64,000 bases of DNA from Symbiodinium sp. CCMP2592. Taxonomy: Eukaryota > Sar > Dinophyceae > Suessiales > Symbiodiniaceae. This document shows, in pieces, positions 42,968-54,409 of this stretch. Both the position numbers and the translations under genes were made by a program. The stretch covers positions 2,625,361 through 2,689,360 of the forward strand of contig CAJNDT010000002.1 of the NCBI GenBank assembly GCA_905221615.1, given 5' to 3'. The notes beneath the pieces were generated by a model. That model was not told where the DNA came from. It searched no databases and saw only the letters and a list, made by a program, of their open reading frames with translations. How positions within the stretch are numbered: position 1 is the stretch's first letter; each line of letters opens with the position of its first letter.

Positions 42968-45398
42968 TCAGCCGGACCAGTGCAGCCGCACTTGCGTAAG
43001 GTATCTTTCGAGGCTTCGTTGCACCCGCAGTCGCGGGCTCACGCAACGAGTAAGGAAACAGAATCTTCCTATCAGGTCCTCGTCCATAGAGCATGACTCA
43101 CACATAACGTTGTACACCCAGTCGGCTTGGTCAGCCTGGGTTGTCATCCAGTCGACCAGGTGCCAGTACATGTGCAGTTTTGGAATTAAAGTGAATTTGC
43201 ATTTCTTCTCTCGGCAAGTCAGCAATGCCATCCTTTGATAGCACGCTAAGAAGTGCCACCCTGCTTGATTGATTTCTTTGGCTTCATGCTTTGGAATGAA
43301 CAGCGGCGCTTTGTACAATCTGCTCATCCACAGGTTAAGGGCACGAGTGCCGCTAGCCTGAGAAAGTTCACGGGGTGGATCGTAACAGGGTCTACATTGT
43401 TAGATACCTCCAAACTTGAACAGTACATTCGTGCCATTTTTTCCAAGTTTCAGCTAGCTTCAGCTTCTCGTCGCCACCATGTTCCAGCTTTTTTCTTCTG
43501 CAATAATCATGTATGAACTTCATCAAAGACGTCGTCAATGCAGCTTTGTTCCACGATCCGTCCATGGACGATTTCCATCCTAGCAGATTCTTGTCAATCT
43601 TCTGAACGTAGTTGACGACTCTGTTTTCCTGACAGGACAACACCCTACAAGAACCCATCAGTCTCATGAAAAGAGAACGGAGCTGTACGGTGCTGTTGAA
43701 ATGCATTCGAGTCTCTTTGCAAAACTCGATGTACTGCGCAGATAGATTGCCAAGTCGCTCGTCGATCGTGCCGCCGCAGCAAGTTTCCATCAGAAGGGCC
43801 ATGCACCCTGCAGCCCAATTCTTGCCTATGCCAAGGCTGACTGTGTGAAAGGCATCAACCTTGTGAAAGAAAGCCTTGCGGTCACTCATGTGCAACAGTC
43901 TGCGCGTGAAGATAGCCTCGTCCTCCCAGGGCAGCTCCTGGTCAAACGTCTGTTTGTAGGACGCGTCTTGTCTCCTGGGCTCCGGCAGCCATAGATTTGC
44001 GCAAAAGAATGTGTTTTAGTTTTGTAGTCTATTAAAATTCTATTCTGTCGAACATCCCCCATTACAGCAACCGGACAGCAAAATGTATTGAGCCAAATTT
44101 AGCACGGCATCACATCCTCAAAGTCAAAGGGCGGTCTGCCGGCCAAGCATAAGTGGCAAATACCCACACAGGGTTTCTTACTGCTTTTGGCTTTGGGGAC
44201 TCGTCGGTACGAGCGACTGAGTTTGGCAGCGGTGGCCTGGTGTTGTGCATGCAAAAATCGATTCACACCCAAACCTGTTTTGCAGATACTTCTGCTCGAA
44301 ACAACCATTGAAAAAGCTGATAAACTTTTAGCCGGGGACAAGATAGGACCAGTCACCTTTATTCCCTATGGGAACGAGGTGCAAGTGCGACCCACACTTC
44401 AGCTTCACCCCCGCCCGACAGCAATGATCGATGTCCTCCACCACGTGGGCGAGCAACTCATCCATGACGGACGGATTGTCCTTGTAGTCCTCCTGGCGGC
44501 ACATGGAGTATGTCAGTCAACAGAAAATTGCAGAACCCAAACGATCCAAAACATAGCGTTCTTAATTCTTAAGTACGGAAGCCTTCAGCATTGTAGCAGC
44601 AATAAACCGGGTCTTGAAACAGTGACCCGCAAAGTGCATCTCCAAACTTGAAGATGCCACATCGCCCTGGCCAGTCCGCTTGGAGTTGACGCCTTGCCCC
44701 ATTGGGCTGTACACGGATACTACCAGCGCTCCGTCGCGCTTGTAGGTCGTACCTTCATCTCCGTGAATGTAGATGGGTACACAGCGCTGAAGCATCTTTT
44801 CTGAAGCCACGCCATAGATTCCATGCGTGCCATGGCATAGTCTATATTTCTGCCAAAATTCCAGAAGCTGCGGCCCTGCAGCTGCTAAAGTCTTGCAGCC
44901 CTCACCTAAACCGAAGAGGTGGTGCAGGTAGTTGTTCTTGTCAAGCACCTCAACCCACGAGGACGGCTTGATAATCGGGAAGTCCTTAAAGCAGCCGACC
45001 TGGCATTTCGTGATTTCCACGTCCAATCGCAAGCCGTGCTTGGCAAAGACACCAGATCTTCCTTAAAGCAGATCGAAAAATGATGAACCCAACGCCCAAC
45101 CCTACCAAGCTAATTGAACTCCTTAGAGGCTCGGGCTAAGGTTTCTTGACAGCTGAGAAACGGAGTGGGCTTTGTCAGCTGCTGCGAGGCTTTCGAGAAC
45201 AGGGCACACATCCGACATCTGTCGGCGAAGCAGTTGTCCATCCCCAGAACTTCCAGCAGCATATTCGGCATACTCCAAAGTTGAAGCAGCCCGATCAATG
45301 ATCTTAATGCACTGCTCCTTGGGATCATAGGGAGTTGTGTGGTACAGAGCGTGTGTGTGTATGTGTGGAGTTTCCCTGTCTTTGAAGCCTTTGTGCAA
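42968..45398 (-). CDS. Transposase-like protein of DTE-2, split gene
   Basis: Exon-like frames on the - strand: about 45345-45125 (probable N-terminal part, EYAEYAAGSSGDGQLL); 45060-44600 with IYIHGDEGTTYKRD (first acidic candidate) and SLEMHFAGHCFKTRFI; 44505-44345 with VPIGNKGDWSYLV; 44280-44100 with KPCVGICHLCLAG (C-x2-C); 43990-43430 with KVDAFHTVSLGIGKNWAAG (D-x2-H); and 43345-42968 with LIPKLHMYWHLVDWM, then CESCSMDEDLIGR and a stop. This is the motif order of the DTE-1 protein: D-E, acidic plus knuckle, D-x2-H, PK-x-H-x3-H, late E. I recall this family too as multi-copy in dinoflagellates. DDE-type activity is inferred from the order, not shown. It ends 721 bp from the element's left tip. 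Whether the 45.1-45.4 kb exon belongs here is uncertain. Confidence 0.6.
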
Positions 45399-45697
45399 TG
45401 CCGAGCGGCGCCTCGGCTATAGCTCCAAGCCAGATCCACGGCAGCATTGGACACACCTGGCGCAGTGAAAACTGTTGAAAGCTGCTGTACATGTGTCAGA
45501 ATGCATGCTTTTGGTGTTTCACAGCGCAAGACCCAACACACACACACACACACATACAACTTGTGTTTTTGCACACTGCAGAGCTTCGCTTCGATGTGAT
45601 TGCGGATGATCATCATCCGCTCATTCGATCAACGAAACAAACGTCGATCGATGTGTGCCCGGAAGTATACCGGGATCCCCAAAGCAAAACTGGGCTG

Positions 45698-45915
45698 TCA
45701 ATCCCAGGTGGCATCTCCCGTCAAGCCGATTGATTCCAAGGATCGAGGGTGGGAAGAGTTGTGATTGTGATTCAACTGTTTTGTAGAGTTGACAGCACCA
45801 TAAGATGATCGTGGAGGATCAAACGCCCTCAGAGTTTCAAGCCATCCACGTAGGAAAAGATCCGCTCGTCGCCGTCATCTCCCACCCAGATCCTAAGTTG
45901 TGGCAGGTTTTGTGC
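45698..45915 (-). CDS. Exon-like frames of an unknown gene
   Basis: Two short frames: about 45905-45835 (IWVGDDGDERIFSYVDGLKL) and, after a possible intron, 45779-45698 (SLESIGLTGDATWD, then TGA). The composition looks coding, but no start or domain was found. They may be the end of an upstream - strand gene. Confidence 0.3.
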
Positions 45916-45968
45916 AACATACGCACAGCATAATTTTAAGCCCTTCCGTATACAGACCAGTCAAGCGG

Positions 45969-46193
45969 CTACTTCTTCTTCTTGCTGGGTGGCTTCTTGG
46001 GGGTTGCTTTGGATTCACCATCCGTCTGCTTCTTGCGCTTGGCAGTGCGCACGATCTCTGCCATGATCAACCTACACAGACTGCTGCACAGTAGGGTTGG
46101 TTGAATGATCAGGCGCTGCCGACGCTGACTTCTGCTGCCGAAATGCTTGAACCGGGAGTCGATGGCCATCAACGCAGCACACCTCGGCTGCAA
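45969..46193 (-). CDS. Small very basic protein or terminal exon
   Basis: The frame ends KATPKKPPSKKKK followed by TAG. Earlier it has SRSQRRQRLII and AEIVRTAKRKKQTDG. The charge and Lys/Pro tail suggest a nuclear or DNA-binding tail. It may be a stand-alone short protein (start at 46170 or 46063) or the last exon of a split gene. Not recognised. Confidence 0.35.
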   Translation of the reverse strand: MQPRCAALMAIDSRFKHFGSRSQRRQRLIIQPTLLCSSLCRLIMAEIVRTAKRKKQTDGESKATPKKPPSKKKK

Positions 46194-46439
46194 AACCCCA
46201 CATATGTTCGAATGTAGGGAAGGGAGTTATATATAGATACACACAATATATATATATATATAAATAAACATATATATATATATATATATATATACACACT
46301 CTTTATCCATATATGCATCGGGGGTTGGGGGAGGTCCAGGGCTTGGAGACTCAGGACACGACTTGGAGGTTTATGTAAAGCGTAAGTTGTTAAGAGACCC
46401 CACGAACCTGGCTTTACAATACTCGCCTCCTCGGCCTCG

Positions 46440-46583
46440 AACACAGATATGAAACCCTAAACCCAAAAACCTTACGGTACACCCCTTGTCCTATAAAGCC
46501 TGACCCTAAACTCGACACTCTCCCTAAATCGTAACAACCTATATGAGCCCTCAACCCTGTAAAACCCGAACCCTAAGCCGGCT
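46440..46583. repeat. Telomere-type repeats inside DTE-2
   Basis: Degenerate CCCTAAAC words. A second cluster is at 46980-47300. An (AT)n block lies just outside at 46240-46300. Confidence 0.6.
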
Positions 46584-46930
46584 TTAGTTGAGATGCGGGT
46601 TCTTGGCATCAAGCTTGGCAGCTTCAATCGCATCTCGGAGCCTGGGTCCAGGAATGCAGAAGAAGCTTAATAAAATATTGGGCTCGGGGATGCCCGAATG
46701 TTGATCATACTCCAACCCTACGGATAGACGTTTGCAGCTTGGGTAGCTTTTCCGAGGCCACAGAAGCAACATCTGCTTCCACGTCCATAGTCAAGGTAGC
46801 TTTGAAACCAGCCAGCTTTGCAAAGGAAGCTTCCAAGTCCGTAGAAATAGCTTTCAAGTCTTTGGCGAGCCTTGGGGACAAGGGTGATTCTGATTTCGGA
46901 CAGGCAGGTTCAATCGGACCCTTTTTTTTG
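46584..46930 (-). CDS. Unknown two-exon fragment, helical and acidic
   Basis: An exon-like frame at about 46930-46735 (DLKAISTDLEASFAKLAGF, VEADVASVASEKLPKLQ) and a last exon at 46645-46584 (LRDAIEAAKLDAKNPHLN, stop). The composition is amphipathic-helical and unlike the surrounding telomere-type repeats. No start or known domain was seen. Confidence 0.35.
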
Positions 46931-47384
46931 CACGGCACAACCCTAATATAAGCCTCATGTTCCAATGTAATCCAAAGTAACCCCAAACCCTACATAGCAT
47001 AAACCCTCTATGTAGACCATAAGGGACCCGATTTCAAAGTACTGTTCTGAGGTTAGGGTTTAGGGATTGGGGTCTAGGTTTGGGGCCAGGGTTTCGGTCT
47101 GAGGGCAACCCAATCCCAGAAGACGAAACCCTCCACCCAGTAACCCCTAACCCCTAAACCCTCAACCCGACACCCTGAACCCTAAACCTAAGCCCCAGAA
47201 CCCGAAGCGCTAAACCCTCCTAAAAGCTCTATATGACTGCCCAAGCCCTCAACCTCTGAAGCAGAACCCTAAAGAGGCCCTAAACCCTCAACCCGATTAC
47301 GAACATTTCTTTGTTGGCTACTTCACCAGTCCTGGGCTTTAGAAGCTTGTTCTATGGAAATCCATAGAAACCCGATACGAGGGC

Positions 47385-47506
47385 AACTCTCTCTATCTCT
47401 TCTCTTCTCTTCTCTTCTCTTCTCTTTCTCTTTCTCTTTCTCTTCTCTTCTCTTCTCTTCTCTTTCTCTTTCTCTTTCTCTTTCTCTTTCTTTTTCTCTT
47501 TCTCTT

Positions 47507-47553
<47 letters not shown>

Positions 47554-47560
47554 ACGCACC
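47385..47560. repeat. (TCTC/TTCT)n pyrimidine tract
   Basis: About 170 bp of TCTTC and TCTTTC units, the reverse-strand counterpart of the tract at 39785. It gives false Arg/Glu-rich frames. Confidence 0.9.
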
Positions 47561-47729
47561 CTGTATATACCCTAAACATGATAAATCCTAACCCTGGCCA
47601 TGGGGGTCGCCGACTTGAAATTTAGGTTACTGAAGTTATCCCTAGATAGTTGTATATACAACTATATATCAGATCCAAGGCATTTGCTCAACAAGACTCT
47701 GCTGGCTGCCGGCGTCTGGCACCGGATTG

Positions 47730-50560
47730 TCAGGCGGCGTCACTTGCCCAATCATTCTGTGAACTTGCAAACTGCGCGTGTGCAAGCTGTCCATAAATCT
47801 TTGTCAGTTCTGGGAGCACCTTAGCAATTTCGAAGGTGCAGGTGAGGTCTTGCGTAGGCTATGTAGGATGCACTCACCTGCTCACCCATCTTCTCGGGAA
47901 CCGGGGTCTCGTCCTTCTCGTCCTTCCACCCCAGATCGAGGTTGATCTTGTCCAGTTCATGCCTTGTAGGAAGGATCGTTTCAAACAGCAAAAGCGCATA
48001 CATAATATGTACAGGCATGCATGCAGCTTGGTGACCTCCGCCTCTCGCTCCTTTTCTTCACGGATCTTGACGAGCTCGGACTGCCTCACGATGGCCTTTG
48101 TCTCAGTCTCGACGAAAAATTCATCGATCATCCCATTATACTTCCATTTCCTGCCACAGGTCCCGAAACGACTCCGATAAGATAGACTTGTGAGTGAGAG
48201 AGAGGAGAGAGAAAGAAAGAGAGAGAGAGAGAGGAGAGAAAACAGGACAGAGAAATGTGCGTCTGTGTATATTCATGCATGGTCGGCCTCACTAATGTTT
48301 GTGGGAAGCGTCGGCAGTACTTCACGATCGACTGGATAGATTCCCTGGTGAAGACAGGGCAAGTGTAGTAGCCGATGCTTTGTGTGATCATTCTGCTTCA
48401 GAACATGATTGCTATCCAGGGTCTCGGAGAACTCGCCGGAGTTCCGCATTTTCTCTTCCGTCATCCAGGATCCGTGGACCTCCCTTTCTTTGCTTTGCAT
48501 GCGCTCTCGAATCACGATGACACGGGCCGTGAAGGCCGCCTGCACAGAATATTCTCATGTACTGCACACACGTACACACACATATGCACATGTACACGTT
48601 TAGAGCCGCTCACCCTCCCCTTGCTCCACACAAACACAAATATGCACACACGTACACCAACACACACACACACACACACAAGGAGATGGTCCCAATTAAA
48701 ACTCTCCAACATTAGCAACAAAACCACGACAACAACGGAGACATATTTAGCCTTGTACGTATCTGTATAGACAGTATTCATGTAGACATGTGTAAGCTAC
48801 ACTCATCCATCCATGCATCCATCCTGCCACCCACTCATATACATCGTACATACACCCATGCATATACATGTTATGTGCACACAACACACTCTATGCATAT
48901 ACCCTCGAGTCACCTTGATTTTCTTGAACTGTCCCGGTCCATTGTCTGTGCCATAGCTCTTCAGAACGTCGCACAGGGCCAACTCGAGCCACTCGCGGCG
49001 TTCGCCGCCCTCTTTCCATTCCTTATGCGTGGCTGCGTCCACGTGGCATGCTCCCTTCTTGCGCTCCTGACAAAGCCTGGTGAGACGCATCCGAAGTGCG
49101 TCTGGGCTCAGCACCTGGATTCGGATGGGTGTTCGAGGCTCGAAGAAACAACAACACGAAATCGGATGCTGATTGATCATGTGTTCAAAGCATCGGCCTT
49201 AACACCATCGGGTGTTATGATCACATCATCACCGTCTGATGGCTCGGGGTCCTCGCCCCCAACCTCAGTACCCTCGAAACTTAAGGTCTTTGGAGCTGCA
49301 CGTCGCGGCAGCGAGCTCGGCGAGGAGCTCACGGCAGGGCTTGTAAGGGTTGGGCGGGTCGCGGGTGTCTGCACTGGTGTTTTTCCAGGGCTTGCTTTGG
49401 GGGCAGCAGCAGAGCCGGTCGTAGCAGCTTTCAGCTGAGCTTCTAGGGACTTGATCTTCTCTTGCATAGCGAGCAACATCTTTTGCTCATCAGAAGCTTC
49501 GGGTTTCGGGGCTTCTGGATTGGGCTTCTCTGGCTGCATGGGTGCTGCTTTCGGCTTCTCGGGGCTGGGCTGTTTCGCTTCTGTGGGGCACTGCTTCGCT
49601 TCTGGTTTCGGCTTCTCGGGGCTCGGCTGTTTCGCTTCTGGTTGGGGCTTCTCGTGGCTCGGCGGGTTCGGCTTTGGCTGCGGCTGCTCTGCTTTGGGAA
49701 GCACAGCCACGGTTCCCATCTGGGGCACACGTGATGTGGCTGGCACAGCCTTCACAGCAGTCGGGACTGGAGTAGGGGCAGCTTTGCTAGCGCACGGGAC
49801 AAGGCTCATGGGGGCTTGCTGAGGGGTGGCCACCAACATGGTTGTGCCGGTCTTGGCGCACGGAACCATGGGCTTGGGTGCAGGACTGGGCTGGCATGTT
49901 GGGGGTGGGCACCTTGGCGCCGCTTTGGCAGAACGAGGAGGGCTTCCGACCTCATACAAAACTACGCCCACTAACCCTCTTACATATGTATATATATATA
50001 TATGTTACGATATATGAACCCTCTGTATATGTGTATACAAATATATGTTATATATATATATACATATATATATATATAATATTGAAACCTGGTACAAACC
50101 CAAAACCCTCACACATTTAAATCCTCTGCGCAAGAAATATACAGTAATTAATCGGTCTAACCCAAAACCCATACTGTATACTTCGGAATAGACTCCGCAG
50201 GGGCCATGTTCGCCGCTGCCACCGGAGCCTTAGACCACATATCTACAAATAGGTATACATATTTTGGTCTAGCTCCCTCGTGTACTTAGCATCTTACGTG
50301 CTGGTAGGCGTCCTTTAAAATCTCATGCTTCACCATCTCCTGCTTCGGCACCAGGAGCTTCATTGGGGGTGGCGCAAGTGCCTGGCAAGCATTGAGATAA
50401 AGGCAGTTAACCCTGTCGTGCCAGTGAGTATCAGCACGACACACCTTCCCTTGAGCACCTTGTTGGCAGCTTCTCGTAGGCTTTTTGCTTCCTACAAGGT
50501 TCAAGATAGATGACTGGTTCAGTTTGATGCAAGCTTCGCAGCTCTTGCATGTCACCAGCT
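47730..50560 (-). CDS. DTE-2 accessory protein with Pro/Lys/Glu-rich repeats and SWMTEEKM region
   Basis: Exon-like frames on the - strand: 50560-50450 (LVTCKSCEACIKLNQSS, cysteine-rich, tentative); 50384-50300 (PPPMKLLVPKQEMVKHEI); and a long one at 49971-49190 with repeated EAKQPSPEKPKP-type units, a coiled-coil stretch (MLLAMQEKIKSLEAQLKAA) and an acidic end (EDPEPSDGDDVIITPDG). Then 49110-48915 (LCQERKKGACHVDAATHKEW); 48545-48290 (EREVHGSWMTEEKMRNSGEF, then SIVKYCRRFPQTLV in another phase); 48160-48030 (KYNGMIDEFFVETETK); 47985-47870; and a last exon 47826-47730 (IYGQLAHAQFASSQNDW, TGA). I recall SWM-EEKM proteins as dinoflagellate multi-copy genes, unverified. The function is unknown; the repeats and coiled coil suggest a scaffolding or DNA-complex role. 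Confidence 0.5.
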
Positions 50561-51069
50561 TGCCTGTATTGCTGCCAACAACTGCTCACGTGTCATTTGG
50601 CCAGCTTCGAAACGTAGTTCCATACCACACATGTCTGCGCAGCATGCAGCGCCCTTAGCCAGCTCTGCGCAAGACCAAGTGCGCGAAGGCAGCTGCTTCG
50701 GCACACTCATTGCCAAGAGCAGCCCTGAATCACAAAGGGACAGCCCCCAACGAGGCTACAGCATCAACTTGGGAAACAGAATATAGCCACAGAAGGCACA
50801 AACACCGATTTATGCTCATGCATGTGACCGCAATCATGACATGACGACGCTAAGGCCTTTTGCATTCTACGTGGGCAGCCAGGTTTTGTACAAATTCCGA
50901 ATTGGATTGCTGCGCAACTGGGCAGGTCAAGCTGCGTGGGGCCAGTTTGTTGTGGGATGGACTGGAACGATAGCACTTTTATGTCTCAAGCTAGATCACC
51001 CGCTCGGGTTTTGCAGGGTTTATGTCACCTGTAAGTGTATTCCTACCCGCAAACACCCGTAAAAGCCAG
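50561..51069. other. Spacer; weak coding signal at most
   Basis: No strong frame. The first part may hold 5' exons of the - strand gene ending at 47730. Confidence 0.35.
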
Positions 51070-51345
51070 CGCCGGGAGCCTGCGAATCCGAACGCCTCCA
51101 GAACGCTTCCGAATGCCCCCCGAACGCCCCCGCACGCCTCCGAACGCCTCCTGAACGCCTCTCGAACGCCTACTACGAACGCCGCGCGAACGCCGCGCGA
51201 ACGCCGCGCGAACGCGCGCGAACGCCGCGCGAACGCCGCGCGAACGCCGCGCGAACGCCCATGGCTTACCCTGGCCCAGCGAACGCTTCCGGGAATGCCT
51301 GCGCACGCCTCCCGCACGCTTCCGAACGCCCCGAACGCTTCCCTG
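51070..51345. repeat. GAACGCC tandem-word array
   Basis: More than twenty GAACGCC or close variants, often as GAACGCCGCGC, in 275 bp. The same word occurs in short form near both ends of DTE-2 (42339-42365 and 60160-60190). Confidence 0.85.
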
Positions 51346-51732
51346 CGTTTCACTGCAAAACGAAGCAAATTTCTAAATTTTGGCCAGCACAGGCTGTCTG
51401 AACCCTGGTCGAAGTAACAATATTCACAGAATGTATAACCCTGTTATACGAGGCTTTCCCGGGTTATATATGGTTTAAAGCGATTTTGGTGCAGCTGTGT
51501 AGCCAGCAAAAGCACCATGCAATGCCTCCAGGCACTTGTTGTGCTTGAACTCAACGTTTCAACACTATATTTACCCCGAAAGACCCACCCAGAATACCCC
51601 ATATACAACCCTCACGACTCGCTTTCTGTTGGGTTCTTAGTACTGTATGTCTGCGAGCCCCAGTGCTATATTGTTTTGGTGCTCTATAATAATTATTGCC
51701 CCCATGACCGCCCCCTTTTTTGCCGACCCACC

Positions 51733-51900
51733 AAGCCCACTGATGCTCATGATGCTGGCCCAATCCAGCCCTCATCCTCAGCAGCCGGCGGCCACGACCC
51801 GCGCGCCTTATGGTACCACCCTTGCGCCTTGCTCACCGTCCCCGCTGATGCTCATGATGCTGGCCCGCCGTCCCCACTCATGCTCATGATGCTCGCCCTC
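51733..51900. repeat. TGATGCTCATGATGCTGGCC, three spaced copies
   Basis: Copies near 51738, 51846 and 51880 (the last begins CTCATGCTC). The spacers differ. No gene is called between 51346 and 52140. Confidence 0.7.
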
Positions 51901-52149
51901 GCCGCGCAAAATGTGTGGGTCAAAGCCAGACGATATTTGACCCACAAAACCGTGCCCTTTGACAGGCCCCGGAGCTTAGCAACAGTCAGTTACATAATCT
52001 TTGTGTACACAAACATGATACCGAGCGGTGCTATACGAAGACCACATGTGTGAATATACATATACATATACATATATACACTTCCTGGGTAGACATGTGC
52101 ATGTGTATCATACATGCATACATACAGACATATATAATACACACATATA

Positions 52150-52159
52150 TATAATATTG

Positions 52160-52235
<76 letters not shown>

Positions 52236-52240
52236 CATAT
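52150..52240. repeat. (TA)n microsatellite
   Basis: About 80 bp of pure TA, flanked by TATACATA tracts. The interval 52241-53185 shows no convincing gene. Confidence 0.95.
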
Positions 52241-53185
52241 ACATATACATATGTGTGTGTATGTGTATGTGGGTGTTGGTGTCTAAATGCATATATGCAT
52301 ATATGTATAATTATGTGGAAACATGTACGGATCTGTGCATCTCTACATATATACACATGTGCAAATGTGCATACTTATAATGTGCATATTTATACATGTA
52401 GATAGCAGTTTTGGTTGGGTGGTTATTCCACTGTACGGCCCACATTTCGGTACTAAATGTGTGCAAGTTGTTCATATGATTCTAAAGTCTGACTTTGCAT
52501 ATGTATATACACACACATGTGATCATTGATAACCCCTTTTAACAGCACAGTTTTGTCGGAGGTGGTAAGAAAGATACACCCAAACAAAAAACGACACAAC
52601 CTGTGAGGATTAACTGCTTTGGTACTAGAATCATTACAGGCAGGGAAGTGTGTGAGCAAATATATGTATATGCACATATCCATGCCTATTATCAACTTTC
52701 TAGTGGAACGGACGTTTGTCAGTGCAGTTCGAACACGTGACCATATCTGTTTCTCTAGTAGGTTTGAACATTATAGTTGACAGGCCACCCACCCCTTCAA
52801 GGGCAACTGCATCGAATATCCTTATGAGGAGTTTCAGTTTGCAAACCCACGGCTAGGGCACTCGCATATGTAAAATCTTTGGACTCTGATATACCTTACA
52901 GGCTTCCCGGGACCCTTTCCAGACCCACACGAGGCATGCAACTTTCCATGTTTCGCGCAACGTGCTGGTAGCTGGGCAGCTTGGCTTCATACCCTCAGAG
53001 AGGCTAAGTCTGCTAAGCTTCGGCTTTATATATAGTTGGGCTTGTTAAAGACCTACCACGGAACCCTAAACTTTGACCATATAGCCCTATACATGTGTAT
53101 CTAAACCCCAACTCCAAGGGCTAGGTTTAGTCGCGATAGCCCCAGCACAGTTGCACTGAACACGACAAGAGCTCTGAGACCAAGC

Positions 53186-54409
53186 TCACCAGTGAGTGGG
53201 AAAAACAGAGCGCCACTCTGTGCCCAACTCCAATGATTTGTTGCCACGCAAGTAAATGCCTACTTCTTGCAATTTGGCCTCTGGCCAATCCAGCCATTGC
53301 ATGTTTGAAAAGACAGCAGGGCCTGACATTGGGCAAGCGAGCGAAGGCTTTCCTTCACCACGGGTCATCAACTTTGACAGATGTTGGACGGTGTGAAGCC
53401 CAAATCCCACAGGAAATACCCTTAGCTTCCAAGATCAATTCCAACTGCACACACACACACACACACCCGATAGTTCACAATGTACCGAGTTCCCGGCTGT
53501 GTTTGTTTGAGTTGTTTGGTTCCATGCCATCGCTTATTACCACTGCGATCTCTGCTGTATCGGACGGGCCGGAAGTCAGGAGTTCGAGGTCGTTGGTGTT
53601 GCAGTAGCTTCCCTTTGTTGTAGATTTCTGCCCATTTGTTGTTCGTAAAGCCTTGGTGGCGCTTTGCACTTTTCGCACCGTAGTGCGCCATCCACCACCC
53701 GATGCGGTACACCTCAGTCTCACACAGAACTCTATGTATTGTCGTTGCGTTGGCGCAGCTACATACACACAGCTCAATAAAGCAACCATGAAGCAGGCAG
53801 TTGACGAAATAGCCATTGCATCCGGAAGTAATATCGCATCAGGGAGCTACCAGGTTGCTCTATCATGAAAGTTCCCCCCATGGCTGTAATGAGCAGTGCC
53901 AGAAGTACGGTCCTGAGATATTGCACAGCGGAGCAAAACACACCGTCAGGTAGCCCTCAAGATGGCCAAACAAACGTATGGCAAGCTTCCGAGATGTCAT
54001 CTGGTTTGCTGCTCGAACGTAAGCTAGGCTATCGTTCCCTTCGGCAAAGGCAACGGACCTCCGGCTGGTGCCGGTGTTGGTGAGTATCCACGAGCTGCAG
54101 ACCGGTGCCAACAGGCAGAAGAATGCATTTGGCCGGCCTTGTAAGATCAGCCATATTGCTAACCTCGGATGTGGCTTTCGGTGGTTCTTGTACGTTTACT
54201 ACGTTGCAGGAGTTCATGCATGCGACAACACATATTAGGAATTTCTGCAACATAAGTTACCCGAAACCAGCCGGTGAGTTGATGTCCATGGGATTGTTTG
54301 GAGGTGGGTTCTCCATGTATTCGATATCAACAGCAGCTGCCGAATAATCCTGTTTGCGAACTGCACGGAATACATTGCCTTCGCCAGCGAAGAACTCGAT
54401 AAAGGACAA
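53186..54409 (-). CDS. Divergent SAM-dependent methyltransferase-like protein of DTE-2, split gene
   Basis: Exon-like frames on the - strand: 54409-54264 with LSFIEFFAGEGNVFRAV (FAGxG SAM loop, motif I) and AAVDIEYM (acidic residue after beta 2); 54132-53990 with FFCLLAPVCSSWILTNTG and RRSVAFAEGNDSLAYVRAAN; 53925-53795 with TFMIEQPGSSLMRYYF; 53730-53470 with RIGWWMAHYGAKSAKRH and RDRSGNKRWHGTKQLKQTQ; and 53420-53186 with EAKLQEVGIYLRGNKSLELG. The last frame reaches a possible GTGAG donor at 53189, so the 3' end may lie further on. The succession FAGxG, VD, P-x-CSSW, EQP parallels motifs I, II, IV (PC) and VI (ENV) of C5-cytosine methyltransferases, which suggests a distant relative; that link is inference. 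I recall the family as dinoflagellate multi-copy. The substrate is unknown. Confidence 0.6.
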
